Source of the DNA: Alphaproteobacteria bacterium
Lineage (GTDB): Bacteria; Pseudomonadota; Alphaproteobacteria; Rhodobacterales; Rhodobacteraceae
Direction: 5' to 3'
DNA: 64,000 bases
NCBI GenBank assembly: GCA_030427405.1
Contig: JAUHXK010000012.1
Span: forward strand, 56,350 to 120,349
The position numbers were made by a program, and so were the translations under genes. Under the pieces are notes generated by a model. It made no database searches. It had not been told where the DNA came from and saw only the letters and a list, made by a program, of their open reading frames with translations. Within the stretch, counting starts at the first letter, position 1. Each line of letters begins with the position of its first letter. Positions 34,883 to 43,481 of the stretch are shown here, piece after piece.

Positions 34883-34972
34883 CTAAAGCCCCCCGAGGAC
34901 GCCGGTGCAGACGCCAAACATCAGCACAAGCAGAGCCGCGTAGGCCAGTTTTTGCACTCCGGTTCCGGACAT
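34883..34972 (-). CDS. 29-aa single-helix membrane peptide, first gene of the TelA/SPFH operon
   Basis: A very short frame starting MSGTGVQKLAYAALLVLMF and ending GGL. A GGGGGAC ribosome site lies a few nt before its ATG, and its TAG is 3 bp before the XpaC start. After a 10-residue head the peptide is one hydrophobic helix. Close spacing and a strong ribosome site argue for translation. Its function is unknown; it could bind XpaC or the SPFH protein in the membrane. Confidence 0.55.
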   Translation of the reverse strand: MSGTGVQKLAYAALLVLMFGVCTGVLGGL

Positions 34973-35055
34973 GGCGTCCCCCAATTCATCGCACACAGTC
35001 AAAAACCTAGTGGATGGGCCTGTGTGGCGCTAGGGGGAAGGTTGCCCGATCGCCG

Positions 35056-35871
35056 TCAATTGCGAGATTTTCTGCCGGGTGCCGGTCTTTTCCTCTGGGG
35101 GCGGGCCGGGCGTTTGCTTACAGAGGCAGGCGTTTCCGGCCCATCAAGGCCCAACTGGTCGCGCATGACCCGGCGGCGGATTTCTTCCACCGCGCCGGGT
35201 TTCAGATCTCCCAACTGGAATGGCCCGTACGAGACGCGCAGCAGGCGGTTCACCGCAAAGCCGACATCTTCCATGGCCCGCCGGATTTCGCGGTTCTTGC
35301 CTTCGCGCAGGCCGATTGTCAGCCACGCATTCGCGCCCTGCTGCCGGTCCAGGGCGACGGTCATCGGCTGAAAACGCTCGCCGTCGATCACCAGACCTTT
35401 GCGCAGCGGGGCGAAATCCTCGTCTTTGGGGCGGCCATTGATCCGAACCCGGTACTTTCGCAACCAACCGGTCGATGGCAATTCCAGCTTGCGCTTGATG
35501 CCGCCATCATTGGTCAGCAACAGCAACCCTTCCGAGTTCAGGTCAAGCCGACCGACACTCATGACCCGCGGCATGTCTTCGGGCAGATCGTCGAAAATCG
35601 TCGCACGGCCTTTTTCGTCGCGCGTCGTGGTCACCAGGCCGGCGGGTTTGTGGTACAGCCACAGGCGGGCGGGTTCGGGTTCGGAAACCGCCTTGCCGTC
35701 CACGGTGATTTTGTCCTTTGGCGTGACATTCAACGCCGGGCTGTCGATTTGCTTGCCATTCACTGACACGCGGCCTGCCGCGATCATGCGTTCCGCCTCG
35801 CGCCGCGAGGCGATACCGGCGCGGGCCAGGACCTTGGCGATCCTGTCGCCGGGTGGGGGAGTGTTGCTCAT
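35056..35871 (-). CDS. RsuA/RluB-family pseudouridine synthase
   Basis: A 271-aa RNA-modifying enzyme. The N-terminal S4 domain (RIAKVLARAGIASRREAERM) is followed by the catalytic domain. Its active-site Asp lies in VGRLDLNSEGLLLLTNDG, and KNREIRR comes later. Ending in a Lys/Arg-rich tail, it most resembles RluB (23S rRNA). I start at the ATG at 35871 (MSNTPPPGDR); an upstream ATG at 35889 is possible. It is divergent from tadA. Confidence 0.85.
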   Translation of the reverse strand: MSNTPPPGDRIAKVLARAGIASRREAERMIAAGRVSVNGKQIDSPALNVTPKDKITVDGKAVSEPEPARLWLYHKPAGLVTTTRDEKGRATIFDDLPEDMPRVMSVGRLDLNSEGLLLLTNDGGIKRKLELPSTGWLRKYRVRINGRPKDEDFAPLRKGLVIDGERFQPMTVALDRQQGANAWLTIGLREGKNREIRRAMEDVGFAVNRLLRVSYGPFQLGDLKPGAVEEIRRRVMRDQLGLDGPETPASVSKRPARPQRKRPAPGRKSRN

Positions 35872-35932
35872 CCCTCGGCCATAGCGCATCCCGTCGGCTT
35901 GCGAAAGCCGGGTTTCTCGGGCAGTCAGGGGC

Positions 35933-36400
35933 ATGGAGTTCAAATCGCATATGGATCAGGCGTTGGAACAGGCGCGCGCAGCAGCCGGCCGGGGCGAGGT
36001 TCCGGTGGGGGCAGTCGTCGTGGCACCGGGCGGAAAGGTCGTGGCCGCAGCTGGAAACCGCACCCGCGAATTGAACGACCCGACCGCCCATGCCGAGATC
36101 CTTGCGGTGCGCGCGGCCTGCGCGGCAGCCGGATCAGAACGTCTGCCGGATCATGACCTGTACGTGACGCTGGAACCCTGCGCGATGTGTGCCGCCGCGC
36201 TGGCAGCTGCCCGAATTCGGCGCGTTTACTACGGCGCTTCCGACCCTAAATCCGGCGGCGTGGCCCATGGCGCCCGCGTCTTTAGCCACCCGCAGGCGCA
36301 TCACGTGCCCGAGGTCTACGACGGCATCGCCGCGACCGAAGCGGCCGCATTGCTCAGGTCGTTTTTCGCAGCACAGCGCAAACCGCCCACACCGAAATAG
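35933..36400 (+). CDS. tadA: tRNA adenosine(34) deaminase
   Basis: A 155-aa zinc deaminase that converts A34 of tRNA-Arg(ACG) to inosine. The zinc site is H53 in HAEI (with catalytic E55) and C83/C86 in EPCAMC. The usual ARIRRVYYGA and YDGI segments of bacterial TadA are present. A second start at M7 is possible. Confidence 0.9.
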   Translation: MEFKSHMDQALEQARAAAGRGEVPVGAVVVAPGGKVVAAAGNRTRELNDPTAHAEILAVRAACAAAGSERLPDHDLYVTLEPCAMCAAALAAARIRRVYYGASDPKSGGVAHGARVFSHPQAHHVPEVYDGIAATEAAALLRSFFAAQRKPPTPK

Positions 36401-36417
36401 CTTCCGACCCCGGCATG

Positions 36418-37593
36418 TCAGGCCGCCTTGACGACCAGTTCGCGCGGGATATCTGCCAGCGGTTCGCCGCCGTCCGGCTTGACCACGAAGCTTTCGGTAA
36501 TGGCAAGACCCCAATCCGGGGTCCATAGCCCGGGCATCAGATGAAATGTCATGTTTTCCTGCAGGACGGTCCGGTCGCCCGGGCGCAGGCTCATGGTTCG
36601 TTCGCCCCAGTCCGGCGGATAGCTCAACCCGATCGGATACCCGGTGCGGTTGCCTTTAACATATCCGGCCCGGGCAAAGCTGTCATAGACACAGGATGCG
36701 ACCTCTTCGCAGGTGACACCGGGACGGGCGGCGGCAAGCGTGTCCTCGATGGCCGTCAAAACCGCGGTTTCGGCGCGCCGGATGTTGGATGGCGGCGTTC
36801 CCAGGAACAGGCTGCGGCTGGCTGGGCAATGATATCGCCTGAAACATCCTGATATCTCGAAATACGTGGCCTCGCCTGTGGTCAACGGCCGGTCGTTCCA
36901 CGTGATATGCGAAGCCGAAGCTTCGCGCCCCGAAGGGGCGATCGGAACTATCGCGGGATAGTCGCCCGCCAGCCCCGGCAATCCCGAAATGCCAGCGGCC
37001 TGAACCTGGGCCACCAGCTCATGCTTGGGCAAACCTTCGCGAAACGCATCGCGCAAAACCTCGTGCATATGCGCGGTCAGCAGCCCGGCCTTGCGCATCA
37101 TCGCAATTTCTACATCGCTCTTGATTGCGCGCTGCCAGTTGACCAGACCGGTTGCGTCCGACAGCGCCTCGGTGCCAAAGGCCTGTTGCAGGATGCGGTG
37201 GCTTGCGGCCGAGTAATAGTAATTGTCCATCTCGACGCCCAGCCCGGCCGTCCAGCCGCGCGCACGCAGCAGGTCCGCCAGATGGTCAACCGGGTGGTGC
37301 ATACTGTGCTGTACATGTTCCTCGGGCCAGTCGAACAGGTCGTCCGGGCTCAGCCATGTGGTTTGCCGGGCACCGGGTTTGTCCTGCGTGCGCCCCCACC
37401 ACAAGGGCGAACCGTGCTGGGGAACAATGACCATTTGCGGGACGTAAAAGCTCCAACCGTCATATCCGGTCAGCCACGCCATGTTCGATGGGTCGCTCAC
37501 CAGCAGGGTCTCGATGCCGCTGTCGCTCATGGCGCCGCGGGTCGCGGCCAGGCGGGCGGCGTATTCGCGGGGGCTGAAGTCGGACGAGGGCAT
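36418..37593 (-). CDS. doeA: M24-family hydrolase, ectoine hydrolase (DoeA/EutD)-like
   Basis: A 391-aa creatinase/aminopeptidase-P-fold protein. The stretches DPSNMAWLTGYDGWSFYVPQ (about 34-53) and YYYSAASHRILQQ recall DoeA, which opens the ectoine ring to N-acetyl-diaminobutyrate. The protein lacks an obvious complete M24 metal-ligand set, as reported for DoeA. The other ectoine-use genes (doeB, eutBC and so on) are not in the window, so the assignment rests on sequence. Its ATG overlaps the stop of the upstream hydrolase gene (TGATG). Confidence 0.68.
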   Translation of the reverse strand: MPSSDFSPREYAARLAATRGAMSDSGIETLLVSDPSNMAWLTGYDGWSFYVPQMVIVPQHGSPLWWGRTQDKPGARQTTWLSPDDLFDWPEEHVQHSMHHPVDHLADLLRARGWTAGLGVEMDNYYYSAASHRILQQAFGTEALSDATGLVNWQRAIKSDVEIAMMRKAGLLTAHMHEVLRDAFREGLPKHELVAQVQAAGISGLPGLAGDYPAIVPIAPSGREASASHITWNDRPLTTGEATYFEISGCFRRYHCPASRSLFLGTPPSNIRRAETAVLTAIEDTLAAARPGVTCEEVASCVYDSFARAGYVKGNRTGYPIGLSYPPDWGERTMSLRPGDRTVLQENMTFHLMPGLWTPDWGLAITESFVVKPDGGEPLADIPRELVVKAA

Positions 37594-38285
37594 CAGAGCT
37601 TGATGGCCTGCATGACCATCGGTTCGACCACATCGACCCCCGGCAGCCCATCGATCAGATCTTTCGCAGATTGTTCAAGAACAGGGAAGGTTTTGTAATG
37701 GCAGGGAATTACGGTTTTAAAGTCGAAATAGCGCCGCGCGGCATAGGCCGCCGCCTTCATGTCCATCGTGAAATGGCCGCCGGCCGACAAGATCCCGATA
37801 TCGGGTTTGTAGTAATCGCCCATCCATTCCATATCCGCCATGATGTCGGTGTCCCCCGATACATAAATGACGTGGCCTTCGGCCGAGATCATGAACCCGA
37901 CCTCACTGCCGCCGGTGCGCAACCCTTCGGGTGTCGAAAAGGTGGAACTGTGCGAGGCCGGAACCATGTTGACCTTGATGCCGTTCAGGTTGACCGTGCC
38001 CCCCTTGTTGAAGCCGACGGTTTCAATCCCTTCCGCCTCGCTCCAATACCCCATCAGGTCATATTGCCCGACGACCGGGATGCCCAAATGCTTGCTCAGC
38101 GGAAGGACGTCGGCAACATGGTCGAAATGCGTGTGTGTCAGCAGGATATGCGTCGCACCGTCGATGGCCGCATCATGCTGAGATTCAGGAAGCGACGGGT
38201 TGCCCGTCAGCCAGGGATCGACCAGCAGCACCTGACCTTCGGTTTCGATGCGAAAGCTGCCATGGCCAAGCCAGATGATATTCAT
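37593..38285 (-). CDS. Metallo-beta-lactamase-fold hydrolase (UlaG/UPF0173-like)
   Basis: A 230-aa hydrolase. The zinc-binding signature THTHFDHVADV is near residues 70-80, and GDTD near 140 and HYKTFPVL near 200 are also present. The start MNIIWLGHGSFRIETEG with the GHGSF motif is typical of the UPF0173 group. I use the ATG at 38285 with an AGGAGA site. The substrate is unknown. It is coupled by TGATG to the DoeA-like gene, so a shared pathway is likely. Confidence 0.85.
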   Translation of the reverse strand: MNIIWLGHGSFRIETEGQVLLVDPWLTGNPSLPESQHDAAIDGATHILLTHTHFDHVADVLPLSKHLGIPVVGQYDLMGYWSEAEGIETVGFNKGGTVNLNGIKVNMVPASHSSTFSTPEGLRTGGSEVGFMISAEGHVIYVSGDTDIMADMEWMGDYYKPDIGILSAGGHFTMDMKAAAYAARRYFDFKTVIPCHYKTFPVLEQSAKDLIDGLPGVDVVEPMVMQAIKL

Positions 38286-38519
38286 GAAATCTTCTCCTGA
38301 ATTAGCATTTCGCCCCAGCGTATCACCCGTTATGTAAAAATCCATCGACAGGTTGAGCGAAAAGTCGCACGCGATTGCAGGTCACTGCGGCGACGGCCAC
38401 CAAGGGCTCGATCGTTATTGGCGTTGTTTGCTTTGGCTTACATTGTGCCAGAAACGGCGTGGAAATTGCGGGGGGCACCCATTCCGACCGAGCCACGCGG
38501 GGCCGGCAGGGATCAGGCC

Positions 38520-38783
38520 CTAGCCGTCCGCATCATCCATCAACCCACGCAACCAACGCCCCGCAAGCCAGGTCGCAGGCACTCCCAAGGGCACGGCCCA
38601 CAGAATTGCCGTCACCGGCGGGATGGCGGCCTGACCCAACCCATGGGCCAGCAGCCCCACCAGAAACAGGTTGATCGCCACGGTCAGCGCCGTGGCCGGA
38701 TACAGCAGCACGGCCAGTTTCCAGACCGGCCACCTACCGTCAGTGGCTGGTGCCTTCCGAGAAGGTGATCTTGTTCCAGACAT
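38520..38783 (-). CDS. Small two-helix membrane protein overlapping nirN
   Basis: An 87-aa frame beginning MSGTRSPSRKAPATDG. Two hydrophobic helices follow (WKLAVLLYPATALTVAINLF and, after a HGLG turn, AIPPVTAILWAVPLGVPATW) before a short acidic end. GGGGA lies 7 nt before the ATG. The first 44 nt overlap the end of nirN in another frame. I do not recognise the family with confidence; small membrane proteins of similar shape occur near other nir clusters. As the last gene of the nirE operon it may serve haem d1 assembly or NO handling. Confidence 0.6.
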   Translation of the reverse strand: MSGTRSPSRKAPATDGRWPVWKLAVLLYPATALTVAINLFLVGLLAHGLGQAAIPPVTAILWAVPLGVPATWLAGRWLRGLMDDADG

Positions 38784-40263
38784 TGTATTTCCCCGAAGGT
38801 TTGCGCATCGGCAGGCGGCGGACCTCTTCCAGCGTCTGCGCATCATAGACGATCACTGCGCCGTCATCCTCCCAGATCGAAACCAGCGCGTGACTGCCAT
38901 CCTTGGTGAATTCCACATGGGCCACGGTCTTGCCGGGTGCCGGGCGCAGGGTTTTTACGATTTCAAGGCTTTGCTTGTCGATCACATGCATCGCGTCCTT
39001 GTTGGGGCCAAAGAATACATCGGCCCAGACGTAAGGGGAGTTTTCATGGCTGCGCATGAAAAACCCCGGCCCTTCCGTCTTGATCCGCTTGACGGTCTGC
39101 CAGCTTTCCATGTCGATTACCGATACGGTGCCATCCGTCAGGTGCGGCGTGGCCATGACCGTCGTGTCGCCATGCCGCCATGTGATCCCCGAGCCCAGAT
39201 GAGGCATTCCGGGCAGGTCCAGATCTGCCACTTTCTGACCGATGACCAGATCGATGACCTGACCGCCCTCGCCGCCGCGGGACGCCCCCACGACGTATTC
39301 ATAGCTCTGGTCAAAAAAGAAATCGTCCAGATAGTCGGGTGTGGTGATCTTGCGCACCGGAAACGGATCGGGGTTCTTGAACTGACCTTCGATGCGGAAA
39401 TCATGCCCCAGACCGGATTGCGGAGGGTTGTCGCCATAGAAAACTTCCCAAATTTCGGGAACGTCCTTCAGGGCCAGCACAAAGCTTTCGCGCGGCGGCG
39501 CCTGGTATACGGCCGAAACCCGGCTGGGATCGCCGGTCTTGCCCCGAACGTCGATGACCTTTGCCACCGACAAGTCAGCGGTCGACAGCAAAGTCAGCGA
39601 ATTGGGCAGGTAATTCGCGACAGCCACCCATTTGCCATCACCTGACATGGCGATGTTACGGCTGTTCAGGCCCGCACGCACCCGGCCCACCTGCTGCAGC
39701 GCCCAGATGTCATATTTCTGCACCCAGCCATCGCGCGACATGATGAAAACGTACCGCCCATCGGGGCTGAATTTCGGCCCGCCATGCACGGCAAAGGGCG
39801 TCTCGAACCGGTCCAGAACTTCGAACGTATCCCCATCCAGGACGCTGACATGGTGGTCACCGGTCTCAACCGCCAATGTGATGTTCATCGGATCGCTCGC
39901 CCAGACGGGCGCATCGACCGGAACGTAATCCTCATCCAGTGTGCGACTGGCCATAATCTCGGCCTCGCCCCATTCCGGATCGGTCTCCAGCGGCGACTTC
40001 AGCCACCCTGCCAACTCTTCAATCTGCAATGCGTCCAATTCATGCGAAAACGCAGGCATCTGCGTTGCGGTGCGCCCCTCGGCAATCACCGCAGCCACGC
40101 GCGGCCCGCGCATCCGCTTCAGCGTCTCCGGGATCAACGCGGGGCCAACCCCGCCCAAACGGTTCTCGCCATGGCACGAGGCGCAGTGCTCGGCGTAATC
40201 CGACGGCGCATCAGCAAGGACCGCGCCAACGCTCAGGACCCAGCACAACACGCCCATTTTCAT
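38740..40263 (-). CDS. nirN: NirN, cd1-like dihydro-haem d1 dehydrogenase
   Basis: A 507-aa periplasmic protein built like NirS: a cytochrome c domain with haem motif CASCH after the signal peptide (MKMGVLCWVLSVGAVLAD), then a d1-binding eight-bladed propeller (HGGPKFSPDGRYVFIMSRDG and HVEFTKDGSHALVSIW). In Pseudomonas, NirN inserts the final double bond of haem d1. The signal peptide fits a start at 40263. An in-frame ATG at 40365 with GGGGGA before it would add 34 residues inside the nirJ overlap and is less likely. Confidence 0.88.
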   Translation of the reverse strand: MKMGVLCWVLSVGAVLADAPSDYAEHCASCHGENRLGGVGPALIPETLKRMRGPRVAAVIAEGRTATQMPAFSHELDALQIEELAGWLKSPLETDPEWGEAEIMASRTLDEDYVPVDAPVWASDPMNITLAVETGDHHVSVLDGDTFEVLDRFETPFAVHGGPKFSPDGRYVFIMSRDGWVQKYDIWALQQVGRVRAGLNSRNIAMSGDGKWVAVANYLPNSLTLLSTADLSVAKVIDVRGKTGDPSRVSAVYQAPPRESFVLALKDVPEIWEVFYGDNPPQSGLGHDFRIEGQFKNPDPFPVRKITTPDYLDDFFFDQSYEYVVGASRGGEGGQVIDLVIGQKVADLDLPGMPHLGSGITWRHGDTTVMATPHLTDGTVSVIDMESWQTVKRIKTEGPGFFMRSHENSPYVWADVFFGPNKDAMHVIDKQSLEIVKTLRPAPGKTVAHVEFTKDGSHALVSIWEDDGAVIVYDAQTLEEVRRLPMRKPSGKYNVWNKITFSEGTSH

Positions 40264-40339
40264 CTTTTCAAAAATACTCCCGCCGGAGGCGCCCCGCTTC
40301 GCCAAAGGCACAGCACAAAAGGGCTCGGTGCGGATGGTC

Positions 40340-41554
40340 TCAAAAGAACTGATGCGCCGGATCATGGCTTTTCCCCCGGAACGGTGTGACTTGCAGACGC
40401 TCACCCGCGCCCTCTACGCCGATTTCTTCGTTTGACAGGTAACAGGCCGGGTCTTCGGCCCAGGGATCACCGGTCAGTTGCAGCGCCCGGATGCGCGTGT
40501 TGCCGCCACAGACGTCTTTCAACTGGCAGGCCCCGCAGCGCCCTTTCAACGGGCGCGGACGGGTGCGCAGCATGGCCAACATCTGGTCGTCACTTGTCCA
40601 AAGCTCGGAAAAGGATTTGGTCTTTACATTGCCGACCGTGTAATCCGACCAATAGGTGTCGGGATGCACGCGGCCCAGATTGTCGATATTGGCCACGCCC
40701 AACCCGCTGGAATTGCCGCCCCAGGCGGCCAGATGCTCGCGCACATGCGCTGTTTTATCGGCATCGAAATGCGCCCGGACCCAGTTCAGGAAATACCCTG
40801 CATCGGCGTCGTTATTGCCGGTCACGATGTCCAGCGGACGCCCGCCCGAGGCCGCCTCCCACGCCCGGTCCAGCAGCAGGTCCAGCCCCTTGCGCGTACG
40901 CAGGTGTTCTGCATCCTCGCCCCGGTTCTTGTCGCCGCGTCCGGCATAGACGAGGTGAGACAGGTAGAACTTGTCGACCCCCTCTTCGTCGCACAGCTGC
41001 AGCAGGTCAGGCAGGTGATGCTGGGTGCCTTCTGTCAGACAAAAGCGCAGGCCAACCTTGATACCGCGTTTCTTGCATTCGCGCACACCGCGCAGGGCGT
41101 CGGCAAAGGCGCCCTCGACGCCACGAAACCAGTCATTCGTGGCCCCGATCCCGTCCAGCGAGATGCCGACATAGTTGAATCCCACATCGGCAATCATGTC
41201 GGCGGTTTCGTCATGTATCCGCGTGCCATTGGTCGACAGCGCCAGCATCGGCACCAGCTTGCGCGCACGGTTGGCGATGTCGAAGAAATCGAACCGGTCC
41301 AGCGGCTCCCCACCCGAGAGGATCAGGGCCGGGACGCGAAATTGGCCCAGATCCTCAAGGGTTACCATGGCTTGCTCATGGCTGAGCTCACCGGGGAACG
41401 CCACATCCGCCGAAACGGTATAGCAATGGCGGCATTTCAGGTTGCAGCGGCGTGTCAGGTTCCAGATCACAACCGGTTTCACCGGGCCGGGGCGGCGTTT
41501 GCGAACCGGGGTCGGATTCACCAGTTGCTGCATGTACTCGGTCAGGCGGAACAT
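40340..41554 (-). CDS. nirJ: NirJ, radical SAM protein of haem d1 synthesis
   Basis: A 404-aa radical SAM enzyme. The SAM-cluster motif is [10 protein letters not shown] near residues 37-46. A C-terminal SPASM-like cysteine set ([15 protein letters not shown]) binds a second cluster. It removes the two propionate side chains of didecarboxysirohaem to place oxo groups on haem d1. It lies 3 bp after nirH and 76 bp before nirN. Confidence 0.92.
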   Translation of the reverse strand: MFRLTEYMQQLVNPTPVRKRRPGPVKPVVIWNLTRRCNLKCRHCYTVSADVAFPGELSHEQAMVTLEDLGQFRVPALILSGGEPLDRFDFFDIANRARKLVPMLALSTNGTRIHDETADMIADVGFNYVGISLDGIGATNDWFRGVEGAFADALRGVRECKKRGIKVGLRFCLTEGTQHHLPDLLQLCDEEGVDKFYLSHLVYAGRGDKNRGEDAEHLRTRKGLDLLLDRAWEAASGGRPLDIVTGNNDADAGYFLNWVRAHFDADKTAHVREHLAAWGGNSSGLGVANIDNLGRVHPDTYWSDYTVGNVKTKSFSELWTSDDQMLAMLRTRPRPLKGRCGACQLKDVCGGNTRIRALQLTGDPWAEDPACYLSNEEIGVEGAGERLQVTPFRGKSHDPAHQFF

Positions 41555-41557
41555 ATC

Positions 41558-42040
41558 TCAGCCTTTCGCTTTCAGGCGCAGCCCGGTCTTTTTCAGGATG
41601 CGGGTGGAATAGAGGATGTCCTTGGCGCGGCAGGCATCACCCAGGATGGCGGTGATCTCGGCGCGCTTGTCTTCGACTTCGTCCCGGTCCGCGCCATGAA
41701 CCATGGCGAACAGGTTATAGCGCCAGTCGGGCAGGGCGCGGGGGCGTTCATAGCAATGGGTGACAAAAGGCAGCGCACCTACCAATGCGCCCAATTCGGC
41801 GACCCTGTTGTCTGCGACATCCCACACGGTCATCCCGTTGGACGTCATGCCCAGCTTGTAATGGTTGGGTGCGGCGGCGATGCGGCGGATCACGCCGCGC
41901 GCTTTCATCTCGGCCAGATGATACATCAGCAGGTCTTCATCCATGCCCAATTCGGATGCCACGGCGGCATAGGGCGCGGGCACCAAGGGCAATCCCCCCT
42001 GAAGCGCTTGGATGATCTTTCTGTCCGTTGCGTTGATCAT
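41558..42040 (-). CDS. nirH: NirH, sirohaem decarboxylase subunit
   Basis: A 160-aa Lrp/AsnC-like protein (winged helix and RAM domain: VPAPYAAVASELGMDEDLL and FVTHCYERPRALPDWRYNLF). The NirDLGH complex decarboxylates sirohaem to 12,18-didecarboxysirohaem; despite the fold it is an enzyme, not a regulator. The ATG overlaps the nirG stop (ATGA). Confidence 0.85.
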   Translation of the reverse strand: MINATDRKIIQALQGGLPLVPAPYAAVASELGMDEDLLMYHLAEMKARGVIRRIAAAPNHYKLGMTSNGMTVWDVADNRVAELGALVGALPFVTHCYERPRALPDWRYNLFAMVHGADRDEVEDKRAEITAILGDACRAKDILYSTRILKKTGLRLKAKG

Positions 42041-42489
42041 GCCGCCACCCGGAAACCGATGAAGAACTCTTGCAGTTTGGGAAATTGCCAGACTTTGAAT
42101 CCGGTTTCCCCTTCGATCGCTTCGGCTGCGGCCGCAATCCCGTCAGGCGTTTCGGTTGCCAGAACAAACCACATGTTCAGCCGGTGCGTGCGTTCATAAT
42201 TATGCGCGACCTCAGGATGCGCATTGACTTTGGTCAGGACGGTTTCGAAATCACCCTCGGGCACGGCCATTGCGCACAGGCAAAAGGCGCCCCCCATTGC
42301 GGCAGCATCGAAAAACGGGCCGAACCGGGTGACAACCCGGTCTGTCTTCATCCGTTCCAGCCGGGCCAGCAGGTCGCTTTCGGATATCCCAAGTTCGTCG
42401 GCCACGACTGCGAAAGGATGCGCCGTCAAAGGCAAGTCTTCCTGCATCCGGTTCAGAATGGCGCGGTCTGTGCTGTCCATCGGGGTCAT
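42037..42489 (-). CDS. nirG: NirG, sirohaem decarboxylase subunit
   Basis: A 150-aa AsnC-like protein (LTAHPFAVVADELGISESDL and VAHNYERTHRLNMWFVLAT) of the NirDLGH complex. The order after nirDL and before nirH separates it from its paralogues. It overlaps both neighbours by 4 nt (ATGA), indicating coupled translation and 1:1 output. Confidence 0.85.
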   Translation of the reverse strand: MTPMDSTDRAILNRMQEDLPLTAHPFAVVADELGISESDLLARLERMKTDRVVTRFGPFFDAAAMGGAFCLCAMAVPEGDFETVLTKVNAHPEVAHNYERTHRLNMWFVLATETPDGIAAAAEAIEGETGFKVWQFPKLQEFFIGFRVAA

Positions 42490-43481
42490 GCCGCAACCTC
42501 CTTGGGTTTGATCAATGCGCCGGTCTGTTTGAAACAGCGCGTTGAAAACAGGACCTTGTGCCGTGCCCCGGCCAGGTCCGGCAGGGCAATGGCACCTGCA
42601 AGCACATTTCGGGCCTCGTTCCGGGACCGGGCGTGGATCATAGAGTACAGCCGATAGGGCCAGGTCCCGGGAACAGGACGCCGTTCATAGCACAGCGTCA
42701 CACCGGGATGATCCGCCAGGGCCGGTCCCGCGCGGCCGACCTGCTCTGCGGGCAGGTCCCAGACGACCATTGCATTGGCAGACCACCCAAGCGCACGGTG
42801 GCGTACGATGACCCCCAACCGCGAGATGATGCCCGCGCCGATCAGGACCTCAATCCGCGCCATGACCTGCTGGGCTGTCCGGTCCAGGGACCGGGCCAGT
42901 GCGGCAAAGGGATCGGCCACAAGAGGCAGCCCGCAACTGAGCGCCTGCAAAAGATCGCGGTCGCCCGGCTGCATGGCGGTTTTGTCCACCAACCGCGCGC
43001 CCGGAACCGTCCGGGAATGACCGGACATGCGAAAACCCAGATCAACATTGAAAGGCCGGACCAGGCGCAGGTCCAGAACCCGCAGACCGGTACGCGCGCT
43101 TATTCGTTTCAGCGTGTCGTCCACGTGGTCGCGGTCCGGGCCGGTGGCCACGAACCACAGGTTCCATTGATCTTCGCGCTGATAGTTGTGGTTGACGCCC
43201 GGTTCGGAATCGATGATCGCCGCCACAGATTCTATCTGATCCTCGGGGGCCGCGACGGCGGCCAGGGTGCTGGCGGACACCGTGCCGGGTGCGATCGTTG
43301 CGCCAACGCGCGTGATCCGCCCCGCGGCGCGCATACGGGCCAGCCGGTCAATGACCTCATCTTCGGTCAGTCCCAGAACGTAGGCCAGGACCTGAAACGG
43401 GCGCTCTGTCACAGGAAAATCGCGTTGCCAGTCGTCCAGCAGGGCACGGTCGATCGGGTCGGTGATATGGCACATTGTCAT
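42486..43481 (-). CDS. nirD: NirDL, fused sirohaem decarboxylase subunits
   Basis: A 331-aa protein made of two AsnC-like units. Residues about 1-160 resemble NirD (VTERPFQVLAYVLGLTEDEV and NHNYQREDQWNLWFV). Residues about 170-331 resemble NirL (LVADPFAALARSLDRTAQQV and TLCYERRPVPGTWPYRLY). Pseudomonas has separate nirD and nirL; the fusion is known in Paracoccus-type clusters. It forms sirohaem decarboxylase with NirG and NirH. Confidence 0.88.
   Translation of the reverse strand: MTMCHITDPIDRALLDDWQRDFPVTERPFQVLAYVLGLTEDEVIDRLARMRAAGRITRVGATIAPGTVSASTLAAVAAPEDQIESVAAIIDSEPGVNHNYQREDQWNLWFVATGPDRDHVDDTLKRISARTGLRVLDLRLVRPFNVDLGFRMSGHSRTVPGARLVDKTAMQPGDRDLLQALSCGLPLVADPFAALARSLDRTAQQVMARIEVLIGAGIISRLGVIVRHRALGWSANAMVVWDLPAEQVGRAGPALADHPGVTLCYERRPVPGTWPYRLYSMIHARSRNEARNVLAGAIALPDLAGARHKVLFSTRCFKQTGALIKPKEVAA

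Noticed and set aside
38418..38768. Plus-strand frame starting with a hydrophobic stretch (ALFALAYIVPETAWKL)
   Set aside because: The first 30 residues look protein-like, but there is no ribosome site, the start is TTG, and the rest is antisense to the small membrane protein gene and nirN.
40263..40404. Longer nirN start at 40365 or 40404
   Set aside because: It would place about 34 or more hydrophilic residues before the signal peptide and overlap nirJ. The signal peptide argues for 40263, although GGGGGA lies before 40365.
40478..42199. 573-codon plus-strand frame opposite nirJ, nirH and nirG
   Set aside because: Antisense to three well-identified haem d1 genes, with no recognisable domain and low-complexity composition.
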